Below, piece by piece: positions 1 through 8,356 of a stretch of DNA of 64,000 nucleotides. The translations under genes and the position numbers were made by a program. How positions within the stretch are numbered: position 1 is the first letter of the stretch; the number at the start of each line of letters is the position of its first letter. The notes beneath the pieces were generated by a model, which was not told the DNA's origin, did not search any database, and was given only the letters and a program-made list of their open reading frames with translations. This DNA is from Alteromonas sp. KUL42 (GTDB taxonomy: Bacteria; Pseudomonadota; Gammaproteobacteria; Enterobacterales; Alteromonadaceae): contig NZ_BJKK01000003.1 in assembly GCF_006538325.1 (NCBI RefSeq), positions 310,001 to 374,000 of the forward strand, given 5' to 3'.

Positions 1-15
1 CTGCATTAATGTTTA

Positions 16-45
16 TTGACATCGTACTCCCTAGCGGAGTACAAA
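16..45 (+). promoter_or_regulatory. Candidate promoter with embedded operator dyad
   Basis: A TTGACA box (16-21) is followed after 18 bases by TACAAA (40-45), a plausible sigma-70 promoter for the aminotransferase gene starting at 81. A perfect 7-bp inverted repeat, GTACTCC/GGAGTAC with a 5-base centre (24-42), fills the spacer and touches the -10 box. Its position suggests a repressor operator. The regulator is unknown and the -10 match is weak. Confidence 0.4.
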
Positions 46-80
46 ATTAATATTCACCATGCAAGAGCAATGAGTAGTTA

Positions 81-980
81 ATGCAAGAAATAACAACGCA
101 TACTGCACAAGAAGATGCGCGTAACGACCACATAAAAATATACGTAAATGGCAACATCGTTCATCGCGACGACGCAAAGGTCTCGGTGTATGACAGTGGC
201 TTCATGTTAGGAGATGGTATCTGGGAAGGTTTGCGCTTATATAAAGGCAAATGGGCGTTTCTAGACGAGCACATAGACCGCCTATTTGAAGCAGCTCTAG
301 CCATCGACCTCAACCTTGGCATGTCGAAAGACGAGGTTATATATGCGCTTGAGCAAACCCGCTTGGCCAATGATATGTTTGATGATGTTCATGCGCGCCT
401 TATGTTCACTAGAGGTGTAAAAAGCAAACCTTTTCAACATCCCGCATTATCAAAACAAGGGCCTACGTTGGTGATCATTTGCGAACACTCAAAAGCCGCA
501 ATTGCACGACCAATAAAACTGGCCACTGTTCCCCATTTACGGGGGCTGCCCATGACGCAAGACCCCAAACTAAACAGCCATAGTAAACTAAACTGCATAC
601 TAGCGTGCATTGCCGCAGAAAAATGTGGTGCTGATGAAGCCTTGATGCTCGATATCAATGGATTTGTAAACACCACTAATGCCTGTAACTTCTTTATTGT
701 ACGAAAAGGTGAAGTATGGACATCCACCGGCGACTACTGCATGAACGGTATAACTCGACAAAAAGTGATTGAGTTATGTCGCGAACACGGCGTGATCGTG
801 CGAGAAAAGAACTATTCATTGGTTGAGACATACGGCGCAGATGAAGCGTTTTTAACCGGCACGTTTGGTGCGCAAACTCCAGTATCACATATTGATGGTC
901 GCAAAATTGGCAATACTCACCCAGGCCCATTAACTCAACAAATTAGACAGTGGTATTTTGAGCGAGTAAAAGGAAATTAG
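81..980 (+). CDS. Class IV PLP-dependent aminotransferase (branched-chain/D-amino acid type)
   Basis: Fold-type IV PLP enzyme, 299 residues, the usual length for the branched-chain aminotransferase, D-alanine aminotransferase and aminodeoxychorismate lyase superfamily. The N-terminal lobe has YVNG...VSVYDSGFMLGDG (21-46), typical of the family. The PLP lysine should be one of the two lysines in DPKLNSHSKLN (K163 or K169), and GFVNTTNACNFFIV (194-207) is the conserved strand-turn near the cofactor phosphate. Substrate cannot be read from the sequence. The next gene starts one base after its stop, so the two are very likely co-transcribed, probably from the promoter at 16-45. Confidence 0.85.
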   Translation: MQEITTHTAQEDARNDHIKIYVNGNIVHRDDAKVSVYDSGFMLGDGIWEGLRLYKGKWAFLDEHIDRLFEAALAIDLNLGMSKDEVIYALEQTRLANDMFDDVHARLMFTRGVKSKPFQHPALSKQGPTLVIICEHSKAAIARPIKLATVPHLRGLPMTQDPKLNSHSKLNCILACIAAEKCGADEALMLDINGFVNTTNACNFFIVRKGEVWTSTGDYCMNGITRQKVIELCREHGVIVREKNYSLVETYGADEAFLTGTFGAQTPVSHIDGRKIGNTHPGPLTQQIRQWYFERVKGN

Positions 981-981
981 T

Positions 982-1707
982 ATGCGAATAGCCATGTGGT
1001 CTGGACCACGCAATTTATCCACTGCCATGATGTATGCATTTGCTTCACGCAGTGATTGCAGCGTAATTGATGAGCCATTTTACGCAGCGTATTTAACTGC
1101 AACAAATGACGTGCACCCAATGCAACAAGCTATATTAGATGCGCAGCCGACAAACGCAAGTGATGTGGTTAATCAATGCCTTGGGCCTAATCCAGATGGC
1201 AGTGAGCACTTCTACCAAAAGCAAATGACGCACCATATGGTGGATGGATTTCCGCTAGATTGGCTAGCTGAATTAACCAATGTTTTTCTAATTCGTCACC
1301 CTGCTCGGGTGGTTGCCAGTTACCAGCAAAAACGGGAAAAACCAACCCTTGCCGACATTGGCTTTGAACGCCAACTCGATATATTTAATTTTGTGACTCA
1401 CCGGTTAGGACAAACGCCGATTGTCATCGACAGTGATGATATTCTTGCCAATCCAGGTAAAGCCCTATCTGCATTATGCGAGGCAATAGGCATTACCTAC
1501 CAGCCTCAAATGCTAACTTGGCCTACTGGCGGTAACAAAGCTGATGGTGTTTGGGCACCGCACTGGTACGCGTCTGTGTGGAAGAGTACAGGGCTTAAAG
1601 CTTGTGACAAAAAGCCACTTCCCCACTTAGACGACTCGCTAAGAAACATCTCAGATAGCGCACTTCCCTATTATAAGGAATTGCTGCGCTATCGTTTAAT
1701 TACTTAG
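982..1707 (+). CDS. Sulfotransferase-like P-loop protein
   Basis: 241 residues. The N-terminal SGPRNLSTAMM (8-18) matches the 5'-phosphosulfate binding loop of sulfotransferase-like proteins, and FLIRHPARVVASY in mid-protein matches their 3'-phosphate binding helix. It starts one base after the aminotransferase stop, so the pair forms an operon. Sulfotransferase-fold proteins beside class IV aminotransferases may act on the same small amine or hydroxy substrate, but the reaction is unknown here. No signal peptide or membrane segment is visible. It converges on the lipoprotein gene downstream, 25 bp away. Confidence 0.7.
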   Translation: MRIAMWSGPRNLSTAMMYAFASRSDCSVIDEPFYAAYLTATNDVHPMQQAILDAQPTNASDVVNQCLGPNPDGSEHFYQKQMTHHMVDGFPLDWLAELTNVFLIRHPARVVASYQQKREKPTLADIGFERQLDIFNFVTHRLGQTPIVIDSDDILANPGKALSALCEAIGITYQPQMLTWPTGGNKADGVWAPHWYASVWKSTGLKACDKKPLPHLDDSLRNISDSALPYYKELLRYRLIT

Positions 1708-1732
1708 TTTGCTGACAGAACTCAAACAACGA

Positions 1733-2917
1733 TCAATTACGAGAATACTGCAACATCCACTGATAGATACCAACATCAAATGGGTCGTGATTATCATTGG
1801 CTTCAATGCCATTGGGGTTGTTCTGCATTGCCGACAAATCGAAAACAAATGAATGGATATTGTGGTCACGGCCGTTAAAAATGGTGAGTTTTGGTAACAC
1901 CATTGGCTGGCAATTATCCTCGATATAATCAACAACACGAATACTGGAATTGGTTGAAACCACATTGTCGCTTCCACCGTGGAACAACCACATGGGCACG
2001 TCTTCCAATTGACAAATATCGTCCGGCGCTTCATTAGGGTTAGCTGGTAGACCACCAGAAATGGAAATGGCCGCTGCCGTTCTTTCAGGGTATTGCGCTG
2101 CATAGAGCAAGCTTAAAAAGCCACCTTGGCTCCACCCCGTGATATAGATTCGCGATGCATCAATACGATATGTGTTTAATGCGTAGTCGATAAAAGCGTT
2201 TAGCCGTGTTAGCTCATTGCCATCGCCAATCCCTCCCATTTGTGGGCTTAACGTAATAAGTGGTAGTGAAGAGTCCCATTCACCGTTTTGTTGCATGAGA
2301 GCAGGACCATTGCTGCTAATAATATTTTGCAGTGCCTGCTGTGCATCGCCGCCGCTTACTTCAACGTTTGCACCATCGCCATGATTGAAAATTAAAAGGC
2401 CGTATTGTTGATTCGAATCTATAGCGTAATTAGCAGGAAGGCTTTCAATATACCCAAGGTGAGACTGTGAAACACCAACAGGACGTAAACTCATGGTTGA
2501 TGGTATCGTGTTATAAACACGCACAATTCTTACTTGTTCAAGTGCCTTATTCTCATTGGCGTCTTGAACCTGATAACGAACAAAATAATCACCCGAAACG
2601 CCTGTATTCACAGTATTAACTATGTTGATGTTCGCGGTTAAGTCACCGTCTTGTGGATCGGTGGCGGTAGCACCCAGCTCCACATAGCTTTCACCGACAA
2701 CTAAATTTATGACGTCATCCCCTATTAGTTCAATAGCAGGACTGTCATTAGTAACAGTAAAATCGGGGACCGCTGCACTCCAGTAATCTGGAGACGATGG
2801 AATGACAATAGGTGGCACTTCAGGTAAAGGCGCTGGCGCGCTTGCTCCGCCACCGCATGAGATCACGCTGCAAGCACCAATACTAATGAGTAGACTATTT
2901 ATTAACTTTCTATCCAT
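1733..2917 (-). CDS. Secreted lipoprotein with DUF5011-like Ig domain and alpha/beta-hydrolase (esterase/depolymerase-like) domain
   Basis: 394 residues. A lipoprotein signal peptide ends in VISC with Cys21 as lipidation site, followed by a Gly/Ser/Pro-rich linker. Residues about 63-136 (VVGESYVELGATATDPQDGD...) fit an Ig-like DUF5011 domain. The C-terminal half is an alpha/beta hydrolase: oxyanion segment LLIFNHGDGA, nucleophile elbow GWSQGG, acid in LFHGGSD, and histidine in GRDHNIHS. This architecture resembles secreted polyester or feruloyl esterases that work at the cell surface. Substrate unknown. It stands alone between a convergent operon and a 220-base gap. Confidence 0.75.
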   Translation of the reverse strand: MDRKLINSLLISIGACSVISCGGGASAPAPLPEVPPIVIPSSPDYWSAAVPDFTVTNDSPAIELIGDDVINLVVGESYVELGATATDPQDGDLTANINIVNTVNTGVSGDYFVRYQVQDANENKALEQVRIVRVYNTIPSTMSLRPVGVSQSHLGYIESLPANYAIDSNQQYGLLIFNHGDGANVEVSGGDAQQALQNIISSNGPALMQQNGEWDSSLPLITLSPQMGGIGDGNELTRLNAFIDYALNTYRIDASRIYITGWSQGGFLSLLYAAQYPERTAAAISISGGLPANPNEAPDDICQLEDVPMWLFHGGSDNVVSTNSSIRVVDYIEDNCQPMVLPKLTIFNGRDHNIHSFVFDLSAMQNNPNGIEANDNHDPFDVGIYQWMLQYSRN

Positions 2918-3136
2918 ATCACGTTCCCTTGCCCTTCACTTTAGTAACGCGCTCAATTCCCACACAAGCCGTCGATACTATTTTTATTATTATGGTTTGC
3001 CGTAATGGATACTCGCTAGATGTTCAAAGCAATAACTCAAAACAATAACAGCCCATTATCAACACGCTTCTACCTATCAATACAGGGTAATTGAGCAATT
3101 GTGAAGATTTTGTCGTGAATTAGAGAACGTTATTTT

Positions 3137-3982
3137 TTATCTTCCTTGAATATTTTCTATAAAATCTTCTACTAAGTCCTCATAGTCTTCATCGACTATA
3201 CCCAGCTCTGAAAAAATCTGTTGCTTTATACGCATCCATTCGCTTGAATGGCTAAGACTGCGAGAATAGGTTACTGCATTTTCAGCACATTTAAGAATAG
3301 CGTATGTCAATCTATCGCGACTGTTGCTACAGTTTTCCAAAAAACGCTGCTCATGATGGTGCAATATCACATTACAAATAGATTGTGGTAGATGCCATGA
3401 AACCGCTAGGTAATAACCAATGGTGGCGTGATCGCAATGGTATTTGCTTTGCTCAAGCTGCGTAATGTTGGCATCGGGGTGCTTATTGGCAAACGCTAAC
3501 GTGTCGACGTAGTCTGGATATCGCAACGCCATGGCGGCAATACCCACATTGTGAAAAAGCCCAACAGAATAAAGCTCATCTACAGACAGTTGTGATTTGT
3601 ATTTTACGCCCAAACACATACAGGTATTTGCTACTTCTAACGACTCATCCCAAAAGCGTTCTAAGCTAATACACGCTTTTCCAGAAAAGCTGCGTTTTAA
3701 TAATGTAGCAGTAACCAAGAAACGCAGTTTATCAAGCCCCAAAAACATGGCGGCTTGTTTGATATCAGCGATGGTTCTATTTAAGCCAAACAATGGGCTG
3801 TTAATTGTTTTCAGTAATAAGGCAGAAAGACTGATATCTTTTGAGATAATTCTAGCAATGTTCTCTAATGAAGGCTCAGCACTTTCAATCTCATCAGAAA
3901 ACTCCGTGAGAATAGCGGGCTTAGGGGGAATGTGAAAACCACTTACCAAAGAACTTAATTTTTGATTATCTAGCGCAATCAT
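3137..3982 (-). CDS. HDOD domain signalling protein
   Basis: HDOD proteins are non-catalytic relatives of HD phosphohydrolases linked to signalling and motility. The protein fits this throughout: N-terminal helix ISKDISLSALLLKTINSP, the central AAMFLGLDKLRFLV, then VGLFHNVGIAAMAL, where the metal-binding HD pair of true HD domains is missing, and VILHHHEQ near the C-terminus. I chose the start at 3982 (MIALDN), because GGGAGG lies 4 bases upstream. An in-frame TTG at 3994 is less likely. Single gene, 281 residues. Confidence 0.75.
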   Translation of the reverse strand: MIALDNQKLSSLVSGFHIPPKPAILTEFSDEIESAEPSLENIARIISKDISLSALLLKTINSPLFGLNRTIADIKQAAMFLGLDKLRFLVTATLLKRSFSGKACISLERFWDESLEVANTCMCLGVKYKSQLSVDELYSVGLFHNVGIAAMALRYPDYVDTLAFANKHPDANITQLEQSKYHCDHATIGYYLAVSWHLPQSICNVILHHHEQRFLENCSNSRDRLTYAILKCAENAVTYSRSLSHSSEWMRIKQQIFSELGIVDEDYEDLVEDFIENIQGR

Positions 3983-4483
3983 TTGGCCTCCCAACCAATA
4001 TTAGAGAGTGTGCATATAAAGTTATTGTTTTCATTAAGTTACGGCGAGCATGGTATTGATTTATCGAATTCACTTATTGCGCTAGATCAATAAAAAAGGG
4101 GCTATTCGTGCAAATGTACGAAAGGATGAGTAAATGTGGGATTTCGCGTGGCTGGTATTAAATAAAGGTTAAGATTGATTAAGGGATGTGTTTGGTTTTA
4201 TGTCTAGGACGTTTAAATGCTAACCGTACCAATAATTAAAAGCCAACCTAAAACCATACAAACAACTTATCGAAAGTGTACCAATCAAGTGTACTGCTAT
4301 GGATATACCCGATTGGTACAGCAAATTGGTCGTAAGAGCCACCAGCAGAGCCTGTGCGTTGTCTTCGTGTTTGGTCAAGTGAACGTTGCGACTGGCTTGA
4401 AGATTGTCTTAGCGGTGTTCCTGTAGGGCGTAGAGACACCCTATGGGGGGGAGTTGAGGCTTCATCATTGTCGATTTGGCCTC
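3983..4483. other. 500-base intergenic/junction region, no supported gene
   Basis: I see no convincing gene here. The left edge holds the upstream region of the HDOD gene. The rest should contain the left boundary of the small integrase-bearing island. I looked for a copy of the tRNA-Pro 3' end (the 46-bp core found at 6786 and 18166) and did not find one. The repeated phrases ATTGGTAC/GTACCAAT at about 4226, 4279 and 4314 are short inverted and direct repeats of unknown meaning. Confidence 0.4.
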
Positions 4484-5227
4484 TCAGATTTTTGTGGTGA
4501 AACTTTTTAGTTTCGAGCGGCACCCTTTAATGTGTTCCTCAAAGGTTGGTAGCGATAAGCTGGCTCGTATATCACTATAGCTTTTTAGTCCATTTCTCTT
4601 AAAGCCTTTCTCAAGGTTATCTAAAGTTACACAAAGAAAAAATGAAGAATGCTTTTGGATAAAGTCAACGACATCTAAAAACTTTTCTAACTTAGTTTCG
4701 TGTGAGTCCTTCGTGTAAGAAAACTCAGAATACTCGAAGCAAATATCAGTTAAGTAAGTCATCGTAAGTGATATTTTAGATACTTTTTCGGGGTCATCAG
4801 ATTTCCACAACTTCTCAACATATGGTGCTAACTCATTCAGCGGCAAGCAGTAAGACTCTGCGCAAGAACCTTTTGTACACTTTGCTTTGTAACTGGGAAT
4901 TAGAAGAGAAGAATGGGCGTAGGCATTGCGAATTGCTTTACAAACGTTAACTAAACATTGTTGGTTTTCACTAAATTTATAAGCTTTAAAACGTCTCAAC
5001 CCACATGCCAGTTCTTTTATTCCGACCACGTTTATTACGTAACACTGCACTTCTTTTGCAATTGATATTAACTTTTCACTTGCTGTTGATTGATTACTCA
5101 AAACAACATCAAGTGAACTTAACGAATCGAGCGTAATACCTATACACTGGACTATTTTCAAATACTGCCTATACATGTCTTTAGACGGGTGAATGTCGTA
5201 CTCTCTATGAAGCTCAAACTCATCCAT
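4484..5227 (-). CDS. Unknown protein with HEPN-like Rx4H motif, integrase-linked
   Basis: 247 residues, unrecognised overall. It is mostly helical in appearance and contains KAIRNAYAHSS, with R100 and H105 in the R-N-x-x-x-H arrangement that defines HEPN ribonuclease domains. A cysteine cluster follows (KCTKGSCAESYC). No membrane segment or signal peptide. ATG at 5227 has an AAGG about 7 bases upstream. It lies 52 bp downstream of a phage-type integrase on the same strand, so it is probably island cargo. HEPN proteins are common in toxin-antitoxin and abortive-infection systems, so a defence role is possible but unproven. No partner nucleotidyltransferase is adjacent. Confidence 0.5.
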   Translation of the reverse strand: MDEFELHREYDIHPSKDMYRQYLKIVQCIGITLDSLSSLDVVLSNQSTASEKLISIAKEVQCYVINVVGIKELACGLRRFKAYKFSENQQCLVNVCKAIRNAYAHSSLLIPSYKAKCTKGSCAESYCLPLNELAPYVEKLWKSDDPEKVSKISLTMTYLTDICFEYSEFSYTKDSHETKLEKFLDVVDFIQKHSSFFLCVTLDNLEKGFKRNGLKSYSDIRASLSLPTFEEHIKGCRSKLKSFTTKI

Positions 5228-5279
5228 ATTTAGCCCTTTATTCGGAAAATGTTAACGAATAAACCATTTAACTTAATTG

Positions 5280-6638
5280 TCAAGCTAACGACTTCAAGCA
5301 GTCAGCCTCGTGAATCCTCTCGATATACTGCCACAGCTCGTCCTTGTTCTTATACTTACTGTACAAGTTATACGTCAAGGACAACTGCTTGTGCCCTGCT
5401 AGTTTCGTAGCGATGTCTTCAGGACAACCCACTTGTTCTAGCCCTGTCGCAAAGTGACCTCTAAACGAGTGTAAGCCTGTCTTGTAGCCTTCCACCTTAG
5501 CGAACCCTTTAGTTATCTTACCGAACTTCGACGAGATACTGTTAGCGGCACCTTCAGCACCAATTACAGCCTCACCGATCTCAGGGAACAACCAAGGGCT
5601 ATCTCCTGCCCTGTCTAAGACCTGAAGCACAAGAGGCTTAATAGCTGGTGTTACAGGCACAATGCGTTGAGCGTTAACTGTCTTACCTTCTCGCACCTCA
5701 AAGAACAAGCGCCCATCCACATCAACGAACTGCTCCTTCTGAGCCAGTGCTAGTTCACTTAGTCGTGTGCCAAGGAAAGGCAATAAACGAGGTAGCATGT
5801 GTAAGGCATACGGATAAGCCCAAGTTGATGTATTAAGCTTCTTGAAGTCAGTCTCAGCGAGAACGTGAGCAAGTTCTTCATCAGTGAAATTACGGTAGTG
5901 TTCAGGCTTACTTTTCTTCTTGCTTGCTTCAACCTTACAGTTAAGCCAAGGGTTACCGCCTTGAGCCTTCTCACGACTTAAAGCCCATCGCCAGAGTTCT
6001 TGTAGCTTAGACTTGTAGTGTGTAACCGTGTTAGCTGATTTACCTGAACTCAGTAATCCATCAATGAACATTTGAGCCTGACCAGAGCTTACATTAGCTG
6101 GTAACTCGTCACGACCTAGGAACACTACAAGAGCCTTAACGTAAGTAGCCATAGCTGAGACATACTTAGCGTTCTTCTTGTCCTCTGCCCACTGAGACCA
6201 TTCTTCTGCAACCTCTTTGATTGTCGGTTGAAACTCTGAAGGTATATCTCCAGACATAGCAGCCTTCCAAGCGGCCTGAACTGCTGGATTAGCTTTGTCC
6301 TCTGGATTCTCAATGACAACTTCAAGGTCAGCTTCTTCCATCGGGTGATGGTCTGCACCTTCAACTTTCTCACCTTCACGCTCTACGCGTTCCTTTCTCC
6401 ACGGTGTGTAGTAGTGAAAGAACTTAGCCTTGTCTGAGTCACCTCGTTTGACGTGTTCTAGTTGCATATCAATCTCAGCGTTAATCGCGTTACGCTTTAA
6501 GATTGCTTCGTGATAGCTGTGCGTGTTGAGAGAGTGTTGTATGTAGCTCGACTTGTACTTGTCTTTGAGTAGTACAGGAGTCTTTCGACGATACAACCAC
6601 AAGCCTGAATCTTGTCTTTTGAGATACTTTTTATCCAT
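5280..6638 (-). CDS. Phage-type tyrosine integrase (first island)
   Basis: 452 residues, full length. The N-terminal part (1-130) is a DUF6538-like arm-binding region rich in Lys/Arg; the SAM-like core-binding domain is about 138-240; the catalytic domain runs 255-440. Catalytic residues are visible: R292 in LGTRLSELA, H390 and R393 in HSFRGHFA, H416 in AGHKQ, and nucleophile Y426 in YNLYSKY. The gene reads away from the tRNA-Pro 3'-end copy at 6786-6831, with its start about 150 bp from it. This suggests that copy once served as its attachment site too. It appears intact, unlike the integrase of the neighbouring element. Confidence 0.9.
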   Translation of the reverse strand: MDKKYLKRQDSGLWLYRRKTPVLLKDKYKSSYIQHSLNTHSYHEAILKRNAINAEIDMQLEHVKRGDSDKAKFFHYYTPWRKERVEREGEKVEGADHHPMEEADLEVVIENPEDKANPAVQAAWKAAMSGDIPSEFQPTIKEVAEEWSQWAEDKKNAKYVSAMATYVKALVVFLGRDELPANVSSGQAQMFIDGLLSSGKSANTVTHYKSKLQELWRWALSREKAQGGNPWLNCKVEASKKKSKPEHYRNFTDEELAHVLAETDFKKLNTSTWAYPYALHMLPRLLPFLGTRLSELALAQKEQFVDVDGRLFFEVREGKTVNAQRIVPVTPAIKPLVLQVLDRAGDSPWLFPEIGEAVIGAEGAANSISSKFGKITKGFAKVEGYKTGLHSFRGHFATGLEQVGCPEDIATKLAGHKQLSLTYNLYSKYKNKDELWQYIERIHEADCLKSLA

Positions 6639-6785
6639 CGCTTAAACTATTGCTCAAATAAACAACAACAGAAACTAAAAGTGACCCGAAAGGTGACCCT
6701 GTTAGGTTATTTAGTTCGTTAATTCGTGGATAGTTTTTAGAGTGAAAATGCTTGCATGTCAAGCCACTCAAGGGAGAGAGAGAAG

Positions 6786-6831
6786 TTGGTCGGTGTGAGA
6801 GGATTTGAACCTCCGACCCCTGACACCCCAT
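6786..6831. repeat. attL: 46-bp copy of the tRNA-Pro 3' end
   Basis: These 46 bases are identical to 18166-18211, the 3' part of the intact tRNA-Pro gene from the CCA end through the anticodon stem. After the repeat the sequence diverges at once (TAAAAAGC here, TGACAGTG in the tRNA). This is the standard scar of tyrosine-integrase insertion into a tRNA 3' end: one side keeps the whole tRNA, the other keeps only the core. Confidence 0.93.
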
Positions 6832-6973
6832 AAAAAGCAACGTTATCTTTGATTAGTGAAAATTAGTTCTAATTAGATCAAAAATCATATTCAACCAATT
6901 GTTATATATAAACTTTATCAATTTCGCATGGCATGATTAGAATTAAGTAGAACCAAGTAGTTGAATCATTCAG

Positions 6974-7024
6974 CTGCTACACATATGCTACACCAATCCA
7001 TTTCAAAATTATTTCGGTGCTACA
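6974..7024 (+). promoter_or_regulatory. Left array of GCTACA boxes (probable integrase arm sites)
   Basis: GCTACA occurs within 6975-6981, 6986-6992 and 7018-7024, with spacings of 11 and 32 bases. The same motif with the same spacings occurs at the right end (18069-18118), in the same orientation. Repeated short boxes between an att core and its integrase gene are what arm-type integrase sites look like. The third box overlaps the proposed GTG start of the integrase, which would allow autoregulation. Confidence 0.6.
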
Positions 7025-8280
7025 CGTGTCTACCGTAAAGCTTCTCATCAGCGATACATCACTCAGCAAAGTCCCTGAACAAATAAAGCGAATTAATGAT
7101 ACGAAACTTAGCGGATTTCATGCTCGGATTGGCAAAGTATCAGAAGACAACAGGTCAAAAATAGCGTTGTACTTAAATTATCGAATTGGTGGCTCTGGAG
7201 GTAAGCAACGTAATTATCTTCTGGGATATCACGGAGAACGAGACCTCAAGGAAGTTCGAAAAGAGGTCGAGAGCTTAAAAGGTCGCATAGCAGCCGGTGA
7301 AGACGTTTATGAAACCAAGCGAATAGCTCAGAGAGAGCTGTTCATTGAAGACAATAGCCCCACCCTGGCGAAGCTAGCCAACGAATTCCTAACGCGATAT
7401 GTAGACGTCAACCGAAAAGACCCAAAAGAAGTTCGCAGAATGTTCGTGAAAGATGTTCTACCTACTGTTGGTGAAATGAAGTTGAAAGATATCACCAGGC
7501 GAGATGTTATTGAAAAGGTGTTAGACCCCATCACTGACCGTAGCTCCGGAACTCAGGCCAACAAGACGCTTTCAATACTGAAGCAAATGTTTGACTTCGG
7601 CGTTGATAGAGATCTACTTCAGGGCAATCCCATTACCACCGTAAAAAGAAAATATTGGCGGCTTTGAGAAATCCAGAACAAGAGCACTTACCTTTGATGA
7701 ATTGATACAGGTGTTTGAGCGACTTCCTAAACTAGGAGTGAGCCCACAAGTTATCTATGCTCTGAAGTTTATAGCACTGACAGGCTGTAGACCGATTGAG
7801 GTAACTGGCGCGCGCTGGTCTGAATTTGATTTTGTAACAATGCTATGGACTATACCCTGTGAACGGGTTAAGCAAAAGAAAGGCGGCGATCGAATACACA
7901 AAGTCCCTATTACGCAAAATATGCTGGTAATGCTTGACGAGTTACGGTCTGCTTTTAATTACCTCAATTCAGATTATGTATTCCCCAGCACCACTAGTAT
8001 CACCTGCGCTCCAGGACAGCAGCCAATTGACAGGCATTCGCTATCACGAGCCGTAAACAGAAAACTTGACCAGTTAGGTGTACCTAAGTTTGTACCTCAT
8101 GACTTGCGACGAACTCTCGCGACACGATTAGGCGATTCTGATATCGGAGCAGATCCGATAGTGGTGGAGAAAATTTTAAATCATCAGTTACAAGGGATGC
8201 AAAAAGTATATAACTTGCAAGAATATATGCTAAAAAGGCGCGAGGCGCTTGAGAAGTGGGAAGCTAAATTCAGAGTCTGA
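7017..8280 (+). pseudogene. P4-like tyrosine integrase, split by a single-base frameshift
   Basis: Two reading frames together make one integrase of about 420 residues. The first (7017-7667) carries the N-terminal DUF4102-like and core-binding domains. The second frame, open from about 7645 to 8280, carries the catalytic domain: LTGCRPIEVTGARW (Arg), HDLRRTLATRLGD (His and Arg), LNHQL, and a tyrosine in KVYNLQEY, followed by the P4-type tail with RREALEKW. The join is in 7643-7652 (AAAAAGAAAA): dropping one A gives continuous NPITTVKENIGG. Start is GTG 7017 or GTG 7026. Either an inactive integrase, a homopolymer read error, or a shift site. If truly broken, the element cannot excise with its own enzyme unless the recombinase at 12348 or the intact one at 5280 substitutes. 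Confidence 0.85.
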
Positions 8281-8356
8281 CTAAAAAATTTAAAACAACT
8301 AAACCTCGAAAATTATAGAAAATAAAAGAGATTGATATGGATAAAAAAACACCGAC

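Larger units (their letters stand above)
4484..6785. mobile_element. Small integrase-bearing island remnant left of the tRNA-Pro element
   Basis: An intact tyrosine integrase (5280-6638) and one cargo gene (4484-5227) lie immediately left of the partial tRNA-Pro copy. The arrangement suggests an earlier insertion at the same tRNA, with the larger element later inserted in tandem. No left-hand copy of the tRNA core is visible near 4.0-4.5 kb, so this end is either deleted or the target was different. Boundaries are therefore approximate. Confidence 0.45.

Noticed and set aside
4000..4500. Left attachment copy of tRNA-Pro for the first island
   Set aside because: Read through carefully on both strands; no stretch resembling the 46-bp core was found.
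4248..4523. 91-residue minus-strand frame overlapping the end of the HEPN-like gene
   Set aside because: No ribosome site, compositionally odd (Ser/Arg/Gln-rich then aromatic), and no recognisable domain. It is most likely chance at an island junction.
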